A stretch of DNA of 64,000 nt from Chionoecetes opilio (GCA_016584305.1 JACEEZ010004931.1:51001-115000), one strand, 5' to 3'. Counted from the stretch's first letter, positions 1 through 11,235 are shown. The notes: generated by a model from the sequence alone, not told the origin. Numbers and translations are program-made.

Positions 1-167
1 AAGTATACTTTTTTTTTTTTTTTGGGTTTGCGCAAAATAAAACTATCACCATTAGAACAAGCACCTATTGTAGGCCAAGAAAAAATAGTTGGTGTCTCTG
101 AAAACGACCGCGAAACTCTCGTCCATTATAACTGTTTATGGAATGCTCTATGTAATAAGATCTGGTA

Positions 168-262
168 AATATTCCGCAGGAGTTGGCGGCCATTCAATCG
201 CTCACCATCAGATTCACTAATTCAACCTAAATTCTAGAGCCCGTCAACTCCTGCGGAATATT
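168..262. repeat. Small hairpin repeat (MITE-like)
   Basis: An 18-bp sequence beginning AATATTCCGCAGG (168-185) is repeated in perfect inverted orientation at 245-262, with about 60 bp between. Just outside lie similar direct sequences, CTATGTAATAAGATCT on the left and CCTATGTAAGATCT on the right, which could be a target duplication with small changes. No coding capacity. Probably a small non-autonomous DNA element; family not recognised. Confidence 0.55.
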
Positions 263-304
263 AACCTATGTAAGATCTAAACGTTCAATATACTCAGAAA
301 CCAC

Positions 305-721
305 CTATAGCGTATTGTCCAAAACAGCATAAACACCTATTTTACAAACCTCTAACTCCGTGGCATTGTAGGTGAACTCAAACAAATACTCGAAAGTCTT
401 GTTGATTTTCAGTGTGATGTCGACTCCGAGCTTTCCCTCAATGACCACAGAATGAATGGTCCCGCGGTACATCTTGGCCACTGGGGAGGCTGGTGTTCTA
501 TTCCCATACTGGCCATCATGTTCAAAGCTTGTATTATGGCGGTATTCATATGTATCATCACTAATTTCAATATCTGGGATTCGTGTGGAGAATTTCTGCG
601 ATATTTGTGCTGAATGGTCGAGAATCTCTGTTGCGTTTCCGTCCACACAGCTCGCCACACACAGCAGTACCACCACAGCCACGCTTATAATTGTAGACAT
701 TTTCTCTACATCTAACAACAT
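305..721 (-). CDS. Putative secreted glycoprotein, unknown function
   Basis: Open frame of 138 codons; I do not recognise the family. The likely start is the second methionine (Met8), which begins a typical signal peptide: a short N-region, a hydrophobic run IISVAVVVLLCVA, and a cleavage region near CVDG. The mature part holds five N-glycosylation sequons (NAT, NTS, NRT, NKT, NAT) in about 110 residues, is acidic, and has one cysteine near the C-terminus. No transmembrane segment follows the signal. The frame could be a complete intronless gene ending at the TAG at 305, or a first exon using a weak GTTTGT donor near 349. I saw no AATAAA signal downstream on this strand. The signal peptide and dense sequons argue against a chance frame, but expression is unproven. 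Confidence 0.45.
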   Translation of the reverse strand: MLLDVEKMSTIISVAVVVLLCVASCVDGNATEILDHSAQISQKFSTRIPDIEISDDTYEYRHNTSFEHDGQYGNRTPASPVAKMYRGTIHSVVIEGKLGVDITLKINKTFEYLFEFTYNATELEVCKIGVYAVLDNTL

Positions 722-1166
722 AACCTTATTACTGAATTGTAGGTAAGAGCGAGAGAGAAATCATGTTTGCTCAGACTGCTGCGACACACTGACAGCCTTG
801 ACAGGTTCACAATAATAATACTCGTCTGGTCTTATTTTATCTTGTTGCTTCTTACGTTTCATCGGTGCTTGACTTCCTATTTCACTAATCTGCTTGTATT
901 ATTTCAAGAATGCTTTACTGTCGGTTATACATATGCAAATATATTGATTAAAGTTATCAAGTAAGGGAAGTTTATCATTATCGAAATTTCAGGGAAAATG
1001 GCAAAAGTTAGAGATACATTTTTTTGAGACAACCAACAGAAAGCTTGCGATAGAGCTAACAGAGATCACATATGTGTTTTAGAAGACTAGGCGTGAGTGA
1101 ATAGAAGGTTGGGATTATTGAGGTATATGTTTGTATTAGAAATTTAGCTACAATTAATAGAAACAG
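722..1166. other. No recognisable feature
   Basis: AT-rich sequence upstream of the 305-721 frame; it presumably includes that gene's promoter. I see no convincing coding segment, RNA gene or repeat copy here. Confidence 0.4.
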
Positions 1167-1648
1167 CTACCGTAGATAACAGTTAAGTCGCCAGGACAAC
1201 TTTTTTTTCTGTTTACAGACGTGTGGTGGCGTTAATACTTACATTTCTACATCCATGATTTCAGGACAGTTAGAAGGGGCTATCTGGAGAATATGTGTCA
1301 TTTTGTGTCTTCATCTGTGTCATATTATGGCTATAAATGAACAAATTACAAAAATATCTACAAAGTGGCTACCAACAGTAGAGTCACCATCTAGTGTTTA
1401 TTTACTGAGTGTCGTACCGCTGTCGTCGTCGCCCGAAAAAAAAACGCGTAGTGAAATTGTAAACCGTATATACTTGCAGCTACAAAGCATAAAACAACGC
1501 TGAAACAGAGTAGATTATACAGTCATGATATAAACTACTGTGTATCATCTTCAGTGGCACAGACAAATCAGTAGTGATGCTATAATTCGTAATATTTGGC
1601 GCCTGGCGACATCACTGCAGGTGGCGACTTTACTGTTATCTACGGTAG
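1167..1648. mobile_element. DNA element with CTACCGTAGATAAC ends
   Basis: The left end CTACCGTAGATAACAGT (1167) reappears inverted at the right end (GTTATCTACGGTAG, to 1648), about 25 bp of imperfect terminal inverted repeat including GTCGCC. TA sits at the outer edge of both ends, so a TA target duplication is possible. Related copies lie at 62224-62464 (complete, palindromic) and 48330-48640 (partial), with a half-copy near 11405-11435. No transposase frame; non-autonomous. Confidence 0.65.
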
Positions 1649-2035
1649 ACTGGCATGTGAGGCGTACATACATGACGAGGGTGTGTTATCTCTCCTTCTG
1701 TTTGGTGTGTTTACAGAGAGATCTACTACTGCGATGGTGAGGAAGATAATTGGAGATAAAAGTTACTAGGGGTAACCTATTATCGTACTAGTAACCTTGG
1801 CTATAGATAATGTACGTGATAGTAATCGCGATGAGCGAGAGGAATAATCGCTATATATGTAGTTTCGATTAATATACACGATATAGTACCGTACCGGGTA
1901 GGTGGTTTTAAGTATCATGCTGAACGTTTAGTTCTCATCATAAGGAGTATTTCTAACCCCATATTACCTGGACCATGTAGGTTATATAGGCCTATTTAAC
2001 CTCCTTGACCAGAACAGCCATTAATGTTTGTTTGT
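1649..2035. repeat. Unique-looking spacer with a dispersed-repeat segment
   Basis: Mostly unremarkable AT-rich DNA. The segment 1903-1965 (GGTGGTTTTAAGTATC onward) is a second copy of the sequence that flanks the hAT element at 20594-21827, but without any insertion: an empty-site paralogue of that locus. Confidence 0.5.
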
Positions 2036-2326
2036 GTAGTTTGTTTGTTTGTTTGCTTAGATGATAATTCCTCAGAGCCAGTGATCTATCGCTGCAGCTA
2101 TTTTTTTTTTTTTTTTTTATAGTGTTGGCCGAAGCCACCACTCCGGGAGGGGGGTCACAAACCCCCGGCTAACACCCGGTACCCATTCACTGCTGGGTGG
2201 ACAGGGGCTCGGGTTTTAAGAAAGACCACCCATCTATCTTCGCTCTGCCCGAGGATTGAACCCGGGATTTCTCGGTTGTGAGCCGAGCGTGCTAACCACT
2301 GTACACTACGGAGTACCCGATGTTAA
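2036..2326 (-). mobile_element. tRNA-derived SINE (family 1), minus orientation
   Basis: Read on the minus strand, the head resembles a tRNA with box A (TAGTGTACAGTGGTTAGCA) and box B (GGGTTCAATCC), and the anticodon-like arm CTCGG...CCGAG. The body ends in an (AAAC)n tail (2036-2052 on the plus strand as GTTTGTTT). An internal A-run (2101-2119) interrupts this copy. Other copies: 45435-45690 (+) and 59514-59705 (+). The anticodon arm most resembles tRNA-Val. Confidence 0.8.
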
Positions 2327-2418
2327 CATAAATATATATTTCAAAGATTTTCATAAGCTTACAGCGTATCTCTCTACAGCCTGGCTACCATTCCTGGTGC
2401 TTGCTGAATGCAACATCA

Positions 2419-2422
<4 letters not shown>

Positions 2423-2486
<64 letters not shown>
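2423..2486. repeat. (AT)n microsatellite
   Basis: About 64 bp of uninterrupted AT dinucleotides. Open frames across it are artefacts. Confidence 0.95.
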
Positions 2487-2491
<5 letters not shown>

Positions 2492-4034
2492 TGCATAAAA
2501 TCTGTAGCTTTTAAATTTGGCGGGTGTGGATCACGGCCCAAATCTGGCTGCAGAGGAACAGCTGAGAGGCATCCTCCATTCCTCCTTAGCGTAGCAGCCA
2601 ATGTTTATCTTGCTAGTTCCGTGATCTGTTCTCATAAAGCTGACTTATCGCCCATCATCTGGCCCCTCAATGAACAAGAAAGGACGTAAGAAAAGTAAGG
2701 CATCAGAGTGTTTCCACAGTGGGGCTGGGAGGCAGGGCTGATGTACGCTCAGGTTAGCTATTTTAGCTACATGGGGGGTACCTGGGACGAGCCGATTTGG
2801 ACCGAGTTCATAACTTCATACATTTGTCATTTAATTACTTCACTTATCCATTTACCTGAACTTTAGTGTATTATCGGCCACTCCTTGATACATGTACATA
2901 TACCTATACGCATGTACGAATAACAACAAGAGTTTAAAGTGATGACGGAACCGAAGTGAGCGGCCAACAGCCCACTGCATGTCAGGCGGCCGAGCGCGGT
3001 TGTTTTAAATTATAAGAGCTAGGTTCAGGTTCGGGTTTGTTAAGTTATCTATAAGTTTCGTTTAGGGATTCTAATGACTCACGGCGTCGGCCAACATGGC
3101 GTCATATACTTCTCACTGCATAGGAAATAGAGTTAATATGCAGTTTCGACCAATAGCTAATCCTAATCCCCCGTTCTTTTTCCCTCTAGCCAACAAGCTT
3201 AGGGGACTGTGGGAAATCAGGGTTTTTGGGTGGGGAGGTAAATTTAACTGGCTCATGACCCCTTTAAATTCTAACCACTCTACCTACCTAGATACAAAGT
3301 GACTGTCATGGTCCATTACCTAAGTCAAAAAGGATATTGTAAATGTGAATGTTGATGCCATAAACGTTGTAGGTACATATATGCATGTTGACCTATTTTT
3401 GTGCATGGTGTGGTTTGAAATGCCTCCCAACATTATACTTATGTAATAAAAGACAATTTAATTACTATGTCAGCATTTGAATGAATTTATTATGTGCAGG
3501 TTAGCAGTAATTCAGAGTTTGAAGCTAAAGCATATTGTAGGAAAATATGTTCTGTACACTGAAGTGAAGTATATGTAGGGGTGGGGGTGTCAAATGGAAG
3601 GAGGAGAGAGGAAGAGATGGTTTGATTTTTTTCATATGATGACTTAAAAACTAAAGGTCGTGTAGTTATAAGGCGGGAAACATTATATAGTACACAGAGA
3701 GGAAACTTGATGGATGCCTGTAAAGCCTAAAGTACTGTACATCAGCTTCCAGCCCTTAACACACATAAAGCATTATCATGATAATACAGAGTTTTTTCTA
3801 TACCTGAAAAAAAAATCTATAGAAATTGTGTCCTTTTTTGGAATGTTATGTTTGATATTTTAGTGTCATGGATATTTGATATTTTAGTGTTTAGTGTTCC
3901 ATGAAATGCCTCTCTCTTCAATGTTAGTAGAAATAGAGCTGTCTATTTTCTTTCCCTCCCAACTTAAAAAAACAAAACGATAGAAATTCTGTCTTTTATG
4001 ATTTTTTATGAAACTGTTACCTTTGATATTTTAG
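2487..4034. other. Intergenic or 5' region of the SANT-domain gene
   Basis: No coding exon could be supported. The upstream exon(s) of the 4035-9963 gene must lie here or further left, because its first visible exon starts in the middle of a codon. A motif TTTGATATTTTAGTG is repeated near 3850, 3880 and 4023; the last copy contains the splice acceptor used. The sequence around 3060-3300 resembles a dispersed repeat (compare 21836-22110 and 32265-32400). Confidence 0.35.
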
Positions 4035-4564
4035 TGTTCGACGAAGAGCCAAAGAGCAGCAGCCGAACGAGCTGGGGCCACGGCGATGTGCTCAACCTGG
4101 TGTCCAAGGTGGGGGAACACTGGCATGAGTTCTGCAGTGGCATCAGGAAGAAAAAAATCATTTGGAAGGACGTTGCTGCCGCGATGGCCCAGGAAGACTT
4201 TGTGGTCAGCGGCGTGGAGTGTGACCGCAAGTGGAGAAATCTGAAGGTAATATTTTCTCTCATTACATAAGAACATAAGAAAATAAGGAAGCTACAAGAG
4301 GCCGCGAGACCTACACGTGGTAGGGTAGTTCCTGTTACTTAACACTACTTACATCCACCTTTCATCCCCTTCCATAACACTGTCTAGCCTCCTTTTAAAA
4401 CTCCCTATTGACTCCGCACTAACTACCTGACGACAGAGTCCATTCCAATCATTTAGCACCCTATTTGTGAACCAGTTTCTCCCTATTTCCTTTTTAAATT
4501 TACGCTCTTCCAGTTTGAATCCGGCACTTTCCTCTCTCTCTCTCATACTCGCACAATTAGTGTT

Positions 4565-4632
<68 letters not shown>

Positions 4633-7600
4633 TGCTGTGACCATTCATATGATGCATTCATTCTTCTTCCTGCAGATTCGGTATATGGCTGTGCTGGAGA
4701 AGCAGATGAGTGGTGAGAAATCTCTGCACCGCATTGACTACTTTGATAAGATCCATTCCTTCCTCAAGGATGATCCGGTAACCTTGTCTTTCCTGGAACA
4801 GAGGTGAGCCGAGTCTCCATCACACTTTGTTACTGCTGACATTGTTAATTGTTGGACATTGTTGTTGGCATTGTTGGAATTATTGGACAGCATCTCATAT
4901 ACTACTTTATATATGCAGATTTTGCACAACAGATTTTTCATCAAACTTTCAACTTTATTACTTGTTTGGTATCTCCAGAGGTACCATCATTCCATCTCTA
5001 CATTACTTTTAAATGCAGTCATGTCAACATTCGCTCTATTAACCCCATTTCCATTAACATATCTTGCCTTTATAGGTGTGAACTCATAAAGGAGGTAACC
5101 TGACAATCTTTCCTCTACCCTTCAGAAATGGTCAGCAAAAGTGCAAGATCTTGGTAGACCCGAAAACTGTAAATGAAGAGGACCAGCTAGACACAGAGGA
5201 TGGTAAAACAATATTGCTTACATACTCAGTGACAGTTAACCCTTGAGGCCCAGAACGTAATTTCCATTGTAATTTAGCTCCCATTAGACAATTTTAAGGA
5301 ATATAAGCAATATTTTAATAGATATGACCTGTTTAGTATCCTTAACTAGTTAATTTGGTGTATTAAGTTACTTTTCGTGATTTTATGGCTAACAACAGAC
5401 GATTTTATATAGCCAAGGAAAGATCTGGGCGTGAAGGGGTTAAGGGTGACTAAACTTAACTAGAAAATACATGATAGAAATATGCTTGACATTATTGGCT
5501 ACCAAAAATAGATAGCCTCTGTTTAGATAGAAGCAAGTAGGTACACTAGGGTCAAGGCGCACAAGGCTGGTCACTGTACATTATTAACCCCTTGAGGCCC
5601 AAAACGTGATTTCCATTGTAATTTGAGTACCCATAGACGATTTCTAGTGAATATAAGCAATATTTTATAGATATGACCAGTTTAGTATCCTTGTCGACTA
5701 ACTAATTTGGTATATTAAGTTACTTTTCGTAATTTTATGGCTAACAACATACCATTTTTTATAGCAAAGTAAAGATCTGGGCGCGAAGGGGTTAATTGGA
5801 AATATTTCTACATATGTATTCCTTTTTTCTTTGGTAGCCGTGATGTTGGACTGGAGTGACAGGGCAGTGCAGATGCTTCTGGACCTTATTCTGGAGTTCA
5901 AGGATTGGTTTACTGACCGGGAAAACGATTGGGACGACACTGCCATGTGGGAGGTTAGTGTTGAAAAATCCTATTGAAGTATATTTAAATACAGTACAAA
6001 TAGGGTGGTAAATGATTAGAATGGACTCAGTAGACAGGGAGTTGGTGCGTAGTCATTAGGGAGCTTTAAAAGGAGGCTAGATAAATTCATGGATGGGGAT
6101 GAAAGGTGGATGTAGGTACTCGGTAGTATTAAGTAACAGGAACTACCACGTGTAGGTCTCGTGGCCTCTTGTAGCTTCCTTATTTTCTTATGTTCTTATT
6201 TACAACCAATCTGATAATTAAGATCATCCAGCTTAAGTAACCAAATGTTGCGAAAGAGAATAGGAAATAATAGAACTAATTAATAAAAAAGTCAATCAGA
6301 GAAGAGGGAAAATACATCAACGATCTATTAAATATTATTCTCATGTTGCCCATATATTACTTTTGTGGTGTGGCATACAGGAAATATGAATGATCAATTT
6401 CAAAATGGTTCCCCCAATTGAATTTTTTTTTGTGATTGGAAGGTTATATGCCGGGATAACGAGTTATGCCATACCAAAATAAATTAACCCGTCGAGACCC
6501 AGAACGTAATTTCCATTGTGATTTGGCCACTATTAGGCAATTTTTAGTGAATATATGCAATATTTTATAGATATGATATGTTTAGTATCCTTGTCCACTA
6601 GCAAATATGGTGCATTCAGTTACTTTCGTAATTTTATGGCTCGACAACATACGATTCTTTATAGCAAAGGAAAGATCTGGGCGTGAAGGGGTTAATGAAT
6701 AAATGCATGGAAATGTTGACTCAATCTCAATCAATCATTGGGGGCATACGCCGGGGGGCGCGTCGCCTTGCCCACCCTACGACGCCACTCCCGGGGGTCA
6801 CCATGCGCGAGTTCCCATACAGGCTCCTTTCCCATACCAAGCAGCTCTCGACAAGAAACATCAACTTGCCCCAGCCACGAGCCTTGTGGGCGCCCCCTTG
6901 GCCTCCTCCACGCCGGATTGTCTCTTACAGATACAACCCGATGGGAAGGATCGGTTTCAGGGTAGCGTGCCACATGCCCATATAGCCGAAGTTGGCATTG
7001 ACGGACTATGCAGGTAATAGGCCTCGATTCAGTCTCACGGTGCAATCGCTGATTTGACACGTAATCATCCCAGCAATATCCCATGATTCTGCGAAGACAT
7101 TTATTACCAAAGGCATTGATTCGTCTCTTCAAGTCACTATTTAGTGTCCATGTCTCACAACCATAGAGTAAGACAGGGATCACAAGCGATTTGAAGATCC
7201 GGATCTTTGTCCTCCTGCACAGGTACCGACAACGCCAAATACTCCCGCTGAGCGAGTCCATAACACCGTGGGCTATGCCAATCTGCCATAAGACTTCTTG
7301 ACGTGACCCGCCGTCATTATGGACTGCGCTACCAAGGTATGTAAAACTTTCCAAGATCTCAATGTCCTCGCCACACACATGAACAGACTGCACTGCTTCA
7401 TCTAGTAAGTCTCCAAACACCTGGACCTTGGTCTTGAGCCAGGAGACCTCAAGTCCCAAAGGCTTTGCCTCCTCGTGCAGCGCCTTGAGAGCCATCACCA
7501 GGACCTCCAGCGACTCAGCAAAGATTACTGCATCATCGGCAAAAACAAGATCAGTGATCTTGGTGTTGCCGACAGATGCTCCACAATCACTTTGATCTAT

Positions 7601-9963
7601 AACCTTGTCCAACACCCAGTCCATACAAGCGTTGAAAAGTGATGGGGCAAGGACGCACCCTTGCCTCACTCCTGTATTCACAGGAAAGAAGCCGAATACA
7701 CCTGCCCCACACTTCACAGCACTCTCAGTCCCAGAATACAGACCAGTTATCAAACCAATAGTCCTTGCAGGAATCCCTCGAAGTCGCAGAAGATCCCAGT
7801 GACTCACGATGCACTGAGTCAAACGCCTTCTTGAGATCAACATAGGCTGCAAGCATCCCCTGTCGAAACTCACGTCGGCGTTCCACCAGGACACAAAGCG
7901 CTAGGATACGGTCCGTTGTTGACTTACCAGGCGTGAACCTGGTTGACTGAGATGCCAATAATGACTTTGTTGGTTGCTTCCTGAGACGGAGCGAGCAGAT
8001 TATTTAAAAGCGGCCGACCCAAAACGGGACACCAACAGCATATGGAAAAAACTTACTGGTCTGTATATTGATCATCAGCAGTGAAGGGGTTATAAAACTG
8101 CATCCTCAAGATCTGTTAGTAAATGTTCAATCTACCAGCATTAAATTCCACTACTAGTATCTCATAATGAAGCAGATCTAAGCCACTGTATATCTCTGCG
8201 ACACCATTGACACAGAGTAGACTATTGCTGAGCCTTCACGGGGATGATCACCATGGGCCTGGGAGCACTTATGGTGACAAAAGAGCAGCACTCGGGCATA
8301 TTCCACCTTCCTACGACAAATCTTTTCAAGAAAAGACAAGACACCTCCCGAACTAAATTGGCCCACCCCCTTTTCCTTATTCTCTTACCGTCTTCTTTAT
8401 AGGGACTGGCAACTAAGTGGGCTTTGTGTTACCTCTTTTTTGTGTGTCCTTGGCCAGTCCTTTGTGATGTAAAAAAAAAAAAATATTGCAGTATGCCGCT
8501 ACACCAGGGGTCCCCAACCCGCGGCCCGCAGGCCACATGCGGCCTGCGAGGCCATTCCGTGCGGCCCGCCAGATCATTTCCTTTTGGTCATCGGTGCGGC
8601 CCTCCATCATTCCAAACGTGTGTTGAAACATCTTTTTTCTCGAGCGTGTTTTAGGATAGGTTAAGTTATGGTATGGTTAGGTTAGGTTAGGTTAGGTTAA
8701 GTTAAGTTAATTGGTTAGTTCAGGTTAGGAGGTTAGGTTAAGTATATTTTTATACAAGTTTAGTCTTCTTTTCTCTTTGCAGATGGCTTCCCCTTCCCTA
8801 CCAGGTGTCTCATTAATAAATTCTTTGAAATTTTTTGTTCTGTATATGTGGTTTTCAGTTTTTTATTGGTGCAGCCCTCGGGCCCTCTCGGACTTGTCGA
8901 TGCGGCCCGCGGTACTCTGCGGGTTGGGGACCCCTGCGCTACACTGTCACTGCTCTTCCCTCTGAACCAACACCCTTTATTGCCTCATTTCCAGACCCTA
9001 TCGGAGCAGATGAAGCTGGAAGGTCATCAGCCATCAACAGAAAAGTGTCGTTGCAAGTGGGCTTCCCTTGCCGCGGACTTTCAGCATCACAAAGCCGAGG
9101 CCGAGGCAACGGGCTCAGTACCTCTTTGGCCATATTACACACGTGTCCGACATGTCCTGGCCCAGGTGGGGATGCCGACCCCCGTCACCAAGACCAGCCG
9201 CACAGTGATACCCGAATCAGGTCAGAATATGAAAATTATTACTGTTTTCCTTTTGAAACCATATTTTTGCAGTCACTAATTTCAAGTAACATGATTGCTT
9301 TATATGTTTATAAGTTGAAGCATAAGGTTTATCAAGATGTGATGCCCGCTATATTGGGTATTCCTCCCTTTGATGTACCCGCTTGATGGTTCTTTCATCT
9401 CTTCATTCTTATTCATTAGTTTTCTTAACATCCACCTGTAACTCAACTTGTTCCATCCAGGTTCTTCGAAGATCCTCAAGCGGGGCACGAAGAGAACAAG
9501 AGGCAACGTCAAGATCAAAACATCGCTTGTGTGCAAGCAAGAGGTTCAAGATGTTGACGATACCACAGAGGAGCAAAGTGAAGCTGTTGCTGCCTCTACA
9601 GGACTTCACAAGAGGCAAGAAGCTTCAGGCAGAACTATCCCTACAAGCACCACTACAAGCACAGCAAAGGACACCTTTCATTCAGGGGACATTCGGGAGG
9701 TGTGTCAGCGTTTGGAGAACATAGAGGAGAACATGGCCATCTGCAGCCGTCTGGACCACCTGGAGGCACAGCTGGACGCCTCGGCCGAACAGCGACAGAC
9801 ACAGCAGCAGACCAACGTCCTCCTCGGCCAGGTGCTGAGCGAGCTGTCTTCCCTGCGCCGCGCCCTCAGCACACGCTACGCCCACAAGGTGCAGAGCCAA
9901 GACCCGGCAGACCTGTCCTCCGGCATCACCATTGTGGTGCCGCAGTCCCAGCAGCTCCAGTGA
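4035..9963 (+). CDS. Two-domain Myb/SANT-like (trihelix) DNA-binding protein, 5'-incomplete
   Basis: Six exons: 4035-4246, 4676-4803, 5126-5202, 5838-5953, 8995-9220, 9461-9963 (stop TGA). All junctions are GT-AG and keep frame, giving about 420 residues plus a missing N-terminus. Exons 1-2 encode a Myb/SANT-like domain (TSWGHGDVLNLV, WHEF, IIWKDVAAAM, CDRKWRNLK, then IDYFDKIHSFL). Exons 4-5 encode a second one (DWSDRAVQMLLDLI, CRCKWASLAADF, WPYYTRVRHVL). The conserved aromatic residues and the CxxKW signature are those of trihelix/MADF-like proteins (Myb_DNA-bind_4/5 type). The last exon is basic, then Ser/Thr-rich, then a likely coiled coil (ICSRLDHLEAQL...VLSELSSLRRAL) that could mediate dimerisation. 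A nuclear DNA-binding role is inferred from the domains; no ortholog was recognised. The 3-kb intron 5954-8994 is filled with transposons. Domestication from a transposon is possible but not shown. Confidence 0.8.
4266..4525 (-). mobile_element. LINE 3' end (family A, CR1-like), minus orientation
   Basis: On the minus strand this encodes the C-terminal end of a LINE ORF (motif KEIGRNWFTNRVLNDWN, then SFKRRLD...GDERWM, stop), a short 3' UTR, and a tail ending in TTCTTATG-type repeats at 4266. Eight-base tail repeats are typical of CR1/L2-group LINEs. It begins about 20 bp after the 5' splice site at 4246. Adjacent GA and AAT microsatellites (4565-4631) follow. Confidence 0.75.
5236..5443 (+). 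mobile_element. piggyBac-type MITE, copy 1
   Basis: Flanked by TTAA on both sides. Ends CCCTTGAGGCCCAGAACG and ...GATCTGGGCGTGAAGGGG form an imperfect inverted repeat (CCCTTNANGCCCAGA). TTAA duplication plus CCC ends match piggyBac transposons. About 200 bp, AT-rich inside, no ORF. Lies in an intron of the SANT-domain gene. Confidence 0.85.
5584..5795 (+). mobile_element. piggyBac-type MITE, copy 2
   Basis: Same family as 5236-5443, same orientation, 140 bp further on, with intact TTAA on both sides. It ends about 40 bp before the splice acceptor of the exon at 5838. Confidence 0.85.
6030..6205 (+). mobile_element. LINE 3' end (family A), plus orientation
   Basis: Truncated copy carrying GGACTCAGTAG..., the SFKRRLDKFMDGDERWM-type coding end and the 3' UTR ending in CCTTATTTTCTTATGTTCTTA. 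Same family as 4266-4525 and 16098-16360, opposite orientation. Confidence 0.7.
6484..6695 (+). mobile_element. piggyBac-type MITE, copy 3
   Basis: TTAA at both ends, same ~210-bp family. The left end is slightly diverged (CCCGTCGAGACCCAGAACG). Confidence 0.85.
6716..7975 (-). pseudogene. RTE-type LINE reverse transcriptase, 5'-truncated and frameshifted
   Basis: The minus strand encodes a reverse transcriptase: TPGKSTTDRI and YVDLKKAFDSVHRE (palm start), GVRQGCVLAPSLFN, the catalytic box LVFADDAVIF, SWLKTKVQVFG, TYLGS, then the thumb and C-terminal region (LLYGCETWTL, RLYGHVARYP). The frame shifts near 7800, between SVHRESL and WDLLRLRG, so this copy is dead. The endonuclease part is missing; the break is near 7975. 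The ORF runs right into a TGAT-type tail at 6716-6738, where the stop codon lies, so there is practically no 3' UTR, a trait of RTE-clade elements. It lies antisense in an intron of the SANT-domain gene. Related pieces: 39961-40045 (3' end) and 41450-43010 (5' end). The clade call is from motif style, not alignment. Confidence 0.85.
8318..8483 (+). mobile_element. LINE 3' end (family B) with poly(A)
   Basis: Carries the coding end ...RQDTSRTKLA-type sequence, then the 3' UTR (GGGACTGGCAACTAAG, CCTTGGCCAGTCCTTTGTG) and an A-tail at 8470-8483. Same family as the longer copy at 29160-29705. Confidence 0.75.
8505..8936. mobile_element. hAT (Charlie-type) MITE, perfect 8-bp target duplication
   Basis: Terminal inverted repeat CAGGGGTCCCCAACCCGC at the left, GCGGGTTGGGGACCCCTG at the right. 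The 8-bp duplication CGCTACAC is perfect at 8497-8504 and 8937-8944. Ends CAGGGGTCCCCAACC are those of hAT-Charlie elements. The interior has an AGGTT repeat (8670-8740) and no transposase. It lies about 58 bp upstream of the exon at 8995. Confidence 0.93.
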
Positions 9964-11235
9964 CCAGCCATAGTTCAGGGATGGAGACCCAAAGGCTTAT
10001 GTACAATATAACATTATGCATATGAAATTATATATATGTATATTTTTAATGAATAATTTACTTACCTAACACACACACAAGAAGTACGAATGTGTGTCCC
10101 TACATTTCCTGTATGACTGAAGGAGATGAGGGAATCTGTTCTCTAAGAATTTTCACTTCCTGGAAAAAGAGAGAAAGAGAGAGAGAGAGAGAGATAAAGA
10201 AATTAATTAAAAAAAAAAAATATCAAAAAATTTATTTAAAAAAACAAATAAAAAAATAAATATCAAAAAATAATTTTCAAAAAATAAATTTCAAAAAATG
10301 AATTAAAAAAAATTAATTGATTAAGAAAATTTTCAGGAATTTGCCAAGAAAATAGATATCATGGAGTGACAGGAATCAGAATGTAAGGAAAGGAGGCAAT
10401 GTCAGAGACTACAGTACTCCATTCATCCATTATGCCTGAATTGCATGGCAATAGTGATATGGGGCTTGTTCATGAAAAAAGGCCAAGATGGGCATTGCAT
10501 GGTCCATGACGTGAAAACACGTCGGCGACAAGATGGTGGGCATAAAGTTTTCCCCATAAACAAGAATACTTTAGAGTAGGAAAGAAAGACAAGTTCATAA
10601 AATGCATACAAAATTAATTAAATTATATAGCTGTTATTGACATGAATAATGCACAATAAGGCAAGGAAGTATGGTCCTGTTGATACTATAGCAAATATAA
10701 CTTTTGAAAGACTGCTGAGAATGACAATAATTGAGGTTTGAAGACATGGGTGGGGGTGCCTAATGATCAAACAGTTTTGAGTAAATAGAGTTTGAAGTTC
10801 ATTGATTTCTAAGAAATTATGAAGTATCCTCTTATGATGTAACACAATGATTGTCTCTATCAAACACCATAGTAATAAATTATCATTTTGTTTACAAGAG
10901 TAATAAATGATACATTGCAAAGGTACTACATAATGTAATGCATTTTTGGGGACTAAAACATAATGATTTAAAAAGATGTCAGATTATTTCAGTTTTTACC
11001 TAATTTGGACATACGTACTTATACATTTTAAATCCAGCAATAACTTTCTAATGCCTAATATGAAAGTGTCTGCAGTATATTTACTGCATACTGAGCACAT
11101 TGTACCATTTCCTTGCACACACACATAGGGTCTATTACTGCATTATGCTTGAGTCTTGCCTTTGGTTAAAAACATCGCTTAAACTTCATGGGTTACGATA
11201 CTGCCGTTGCACAAAGCTGCCTTTGGAGGCCTACC
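9964..11235. other. 3' flank of the SANT-domain gene; no other gene seen
   Basis: Begins with the presumed 3' UTR of the SANT-domain gene. A-rich sequence at 10195-10315 contains several AATAAA motifs, any of which could be the polyadenylation signal. The rest to 11235 is AT-rich with no convincing exon or repeat copy. Confidence 0.4.

Noticed and set aside
2408..2689. Open frames rich in Tyr-Ile repeats
   Set aside because: Translation of an (AT)n microsatellite and flanks; no codon bias or domain.
3096..3302. ATG-started frame as first exon of the SANT-domain gene
   Set aside because: Context resembles a dispersed repeat, and no donor in the required phase was found.
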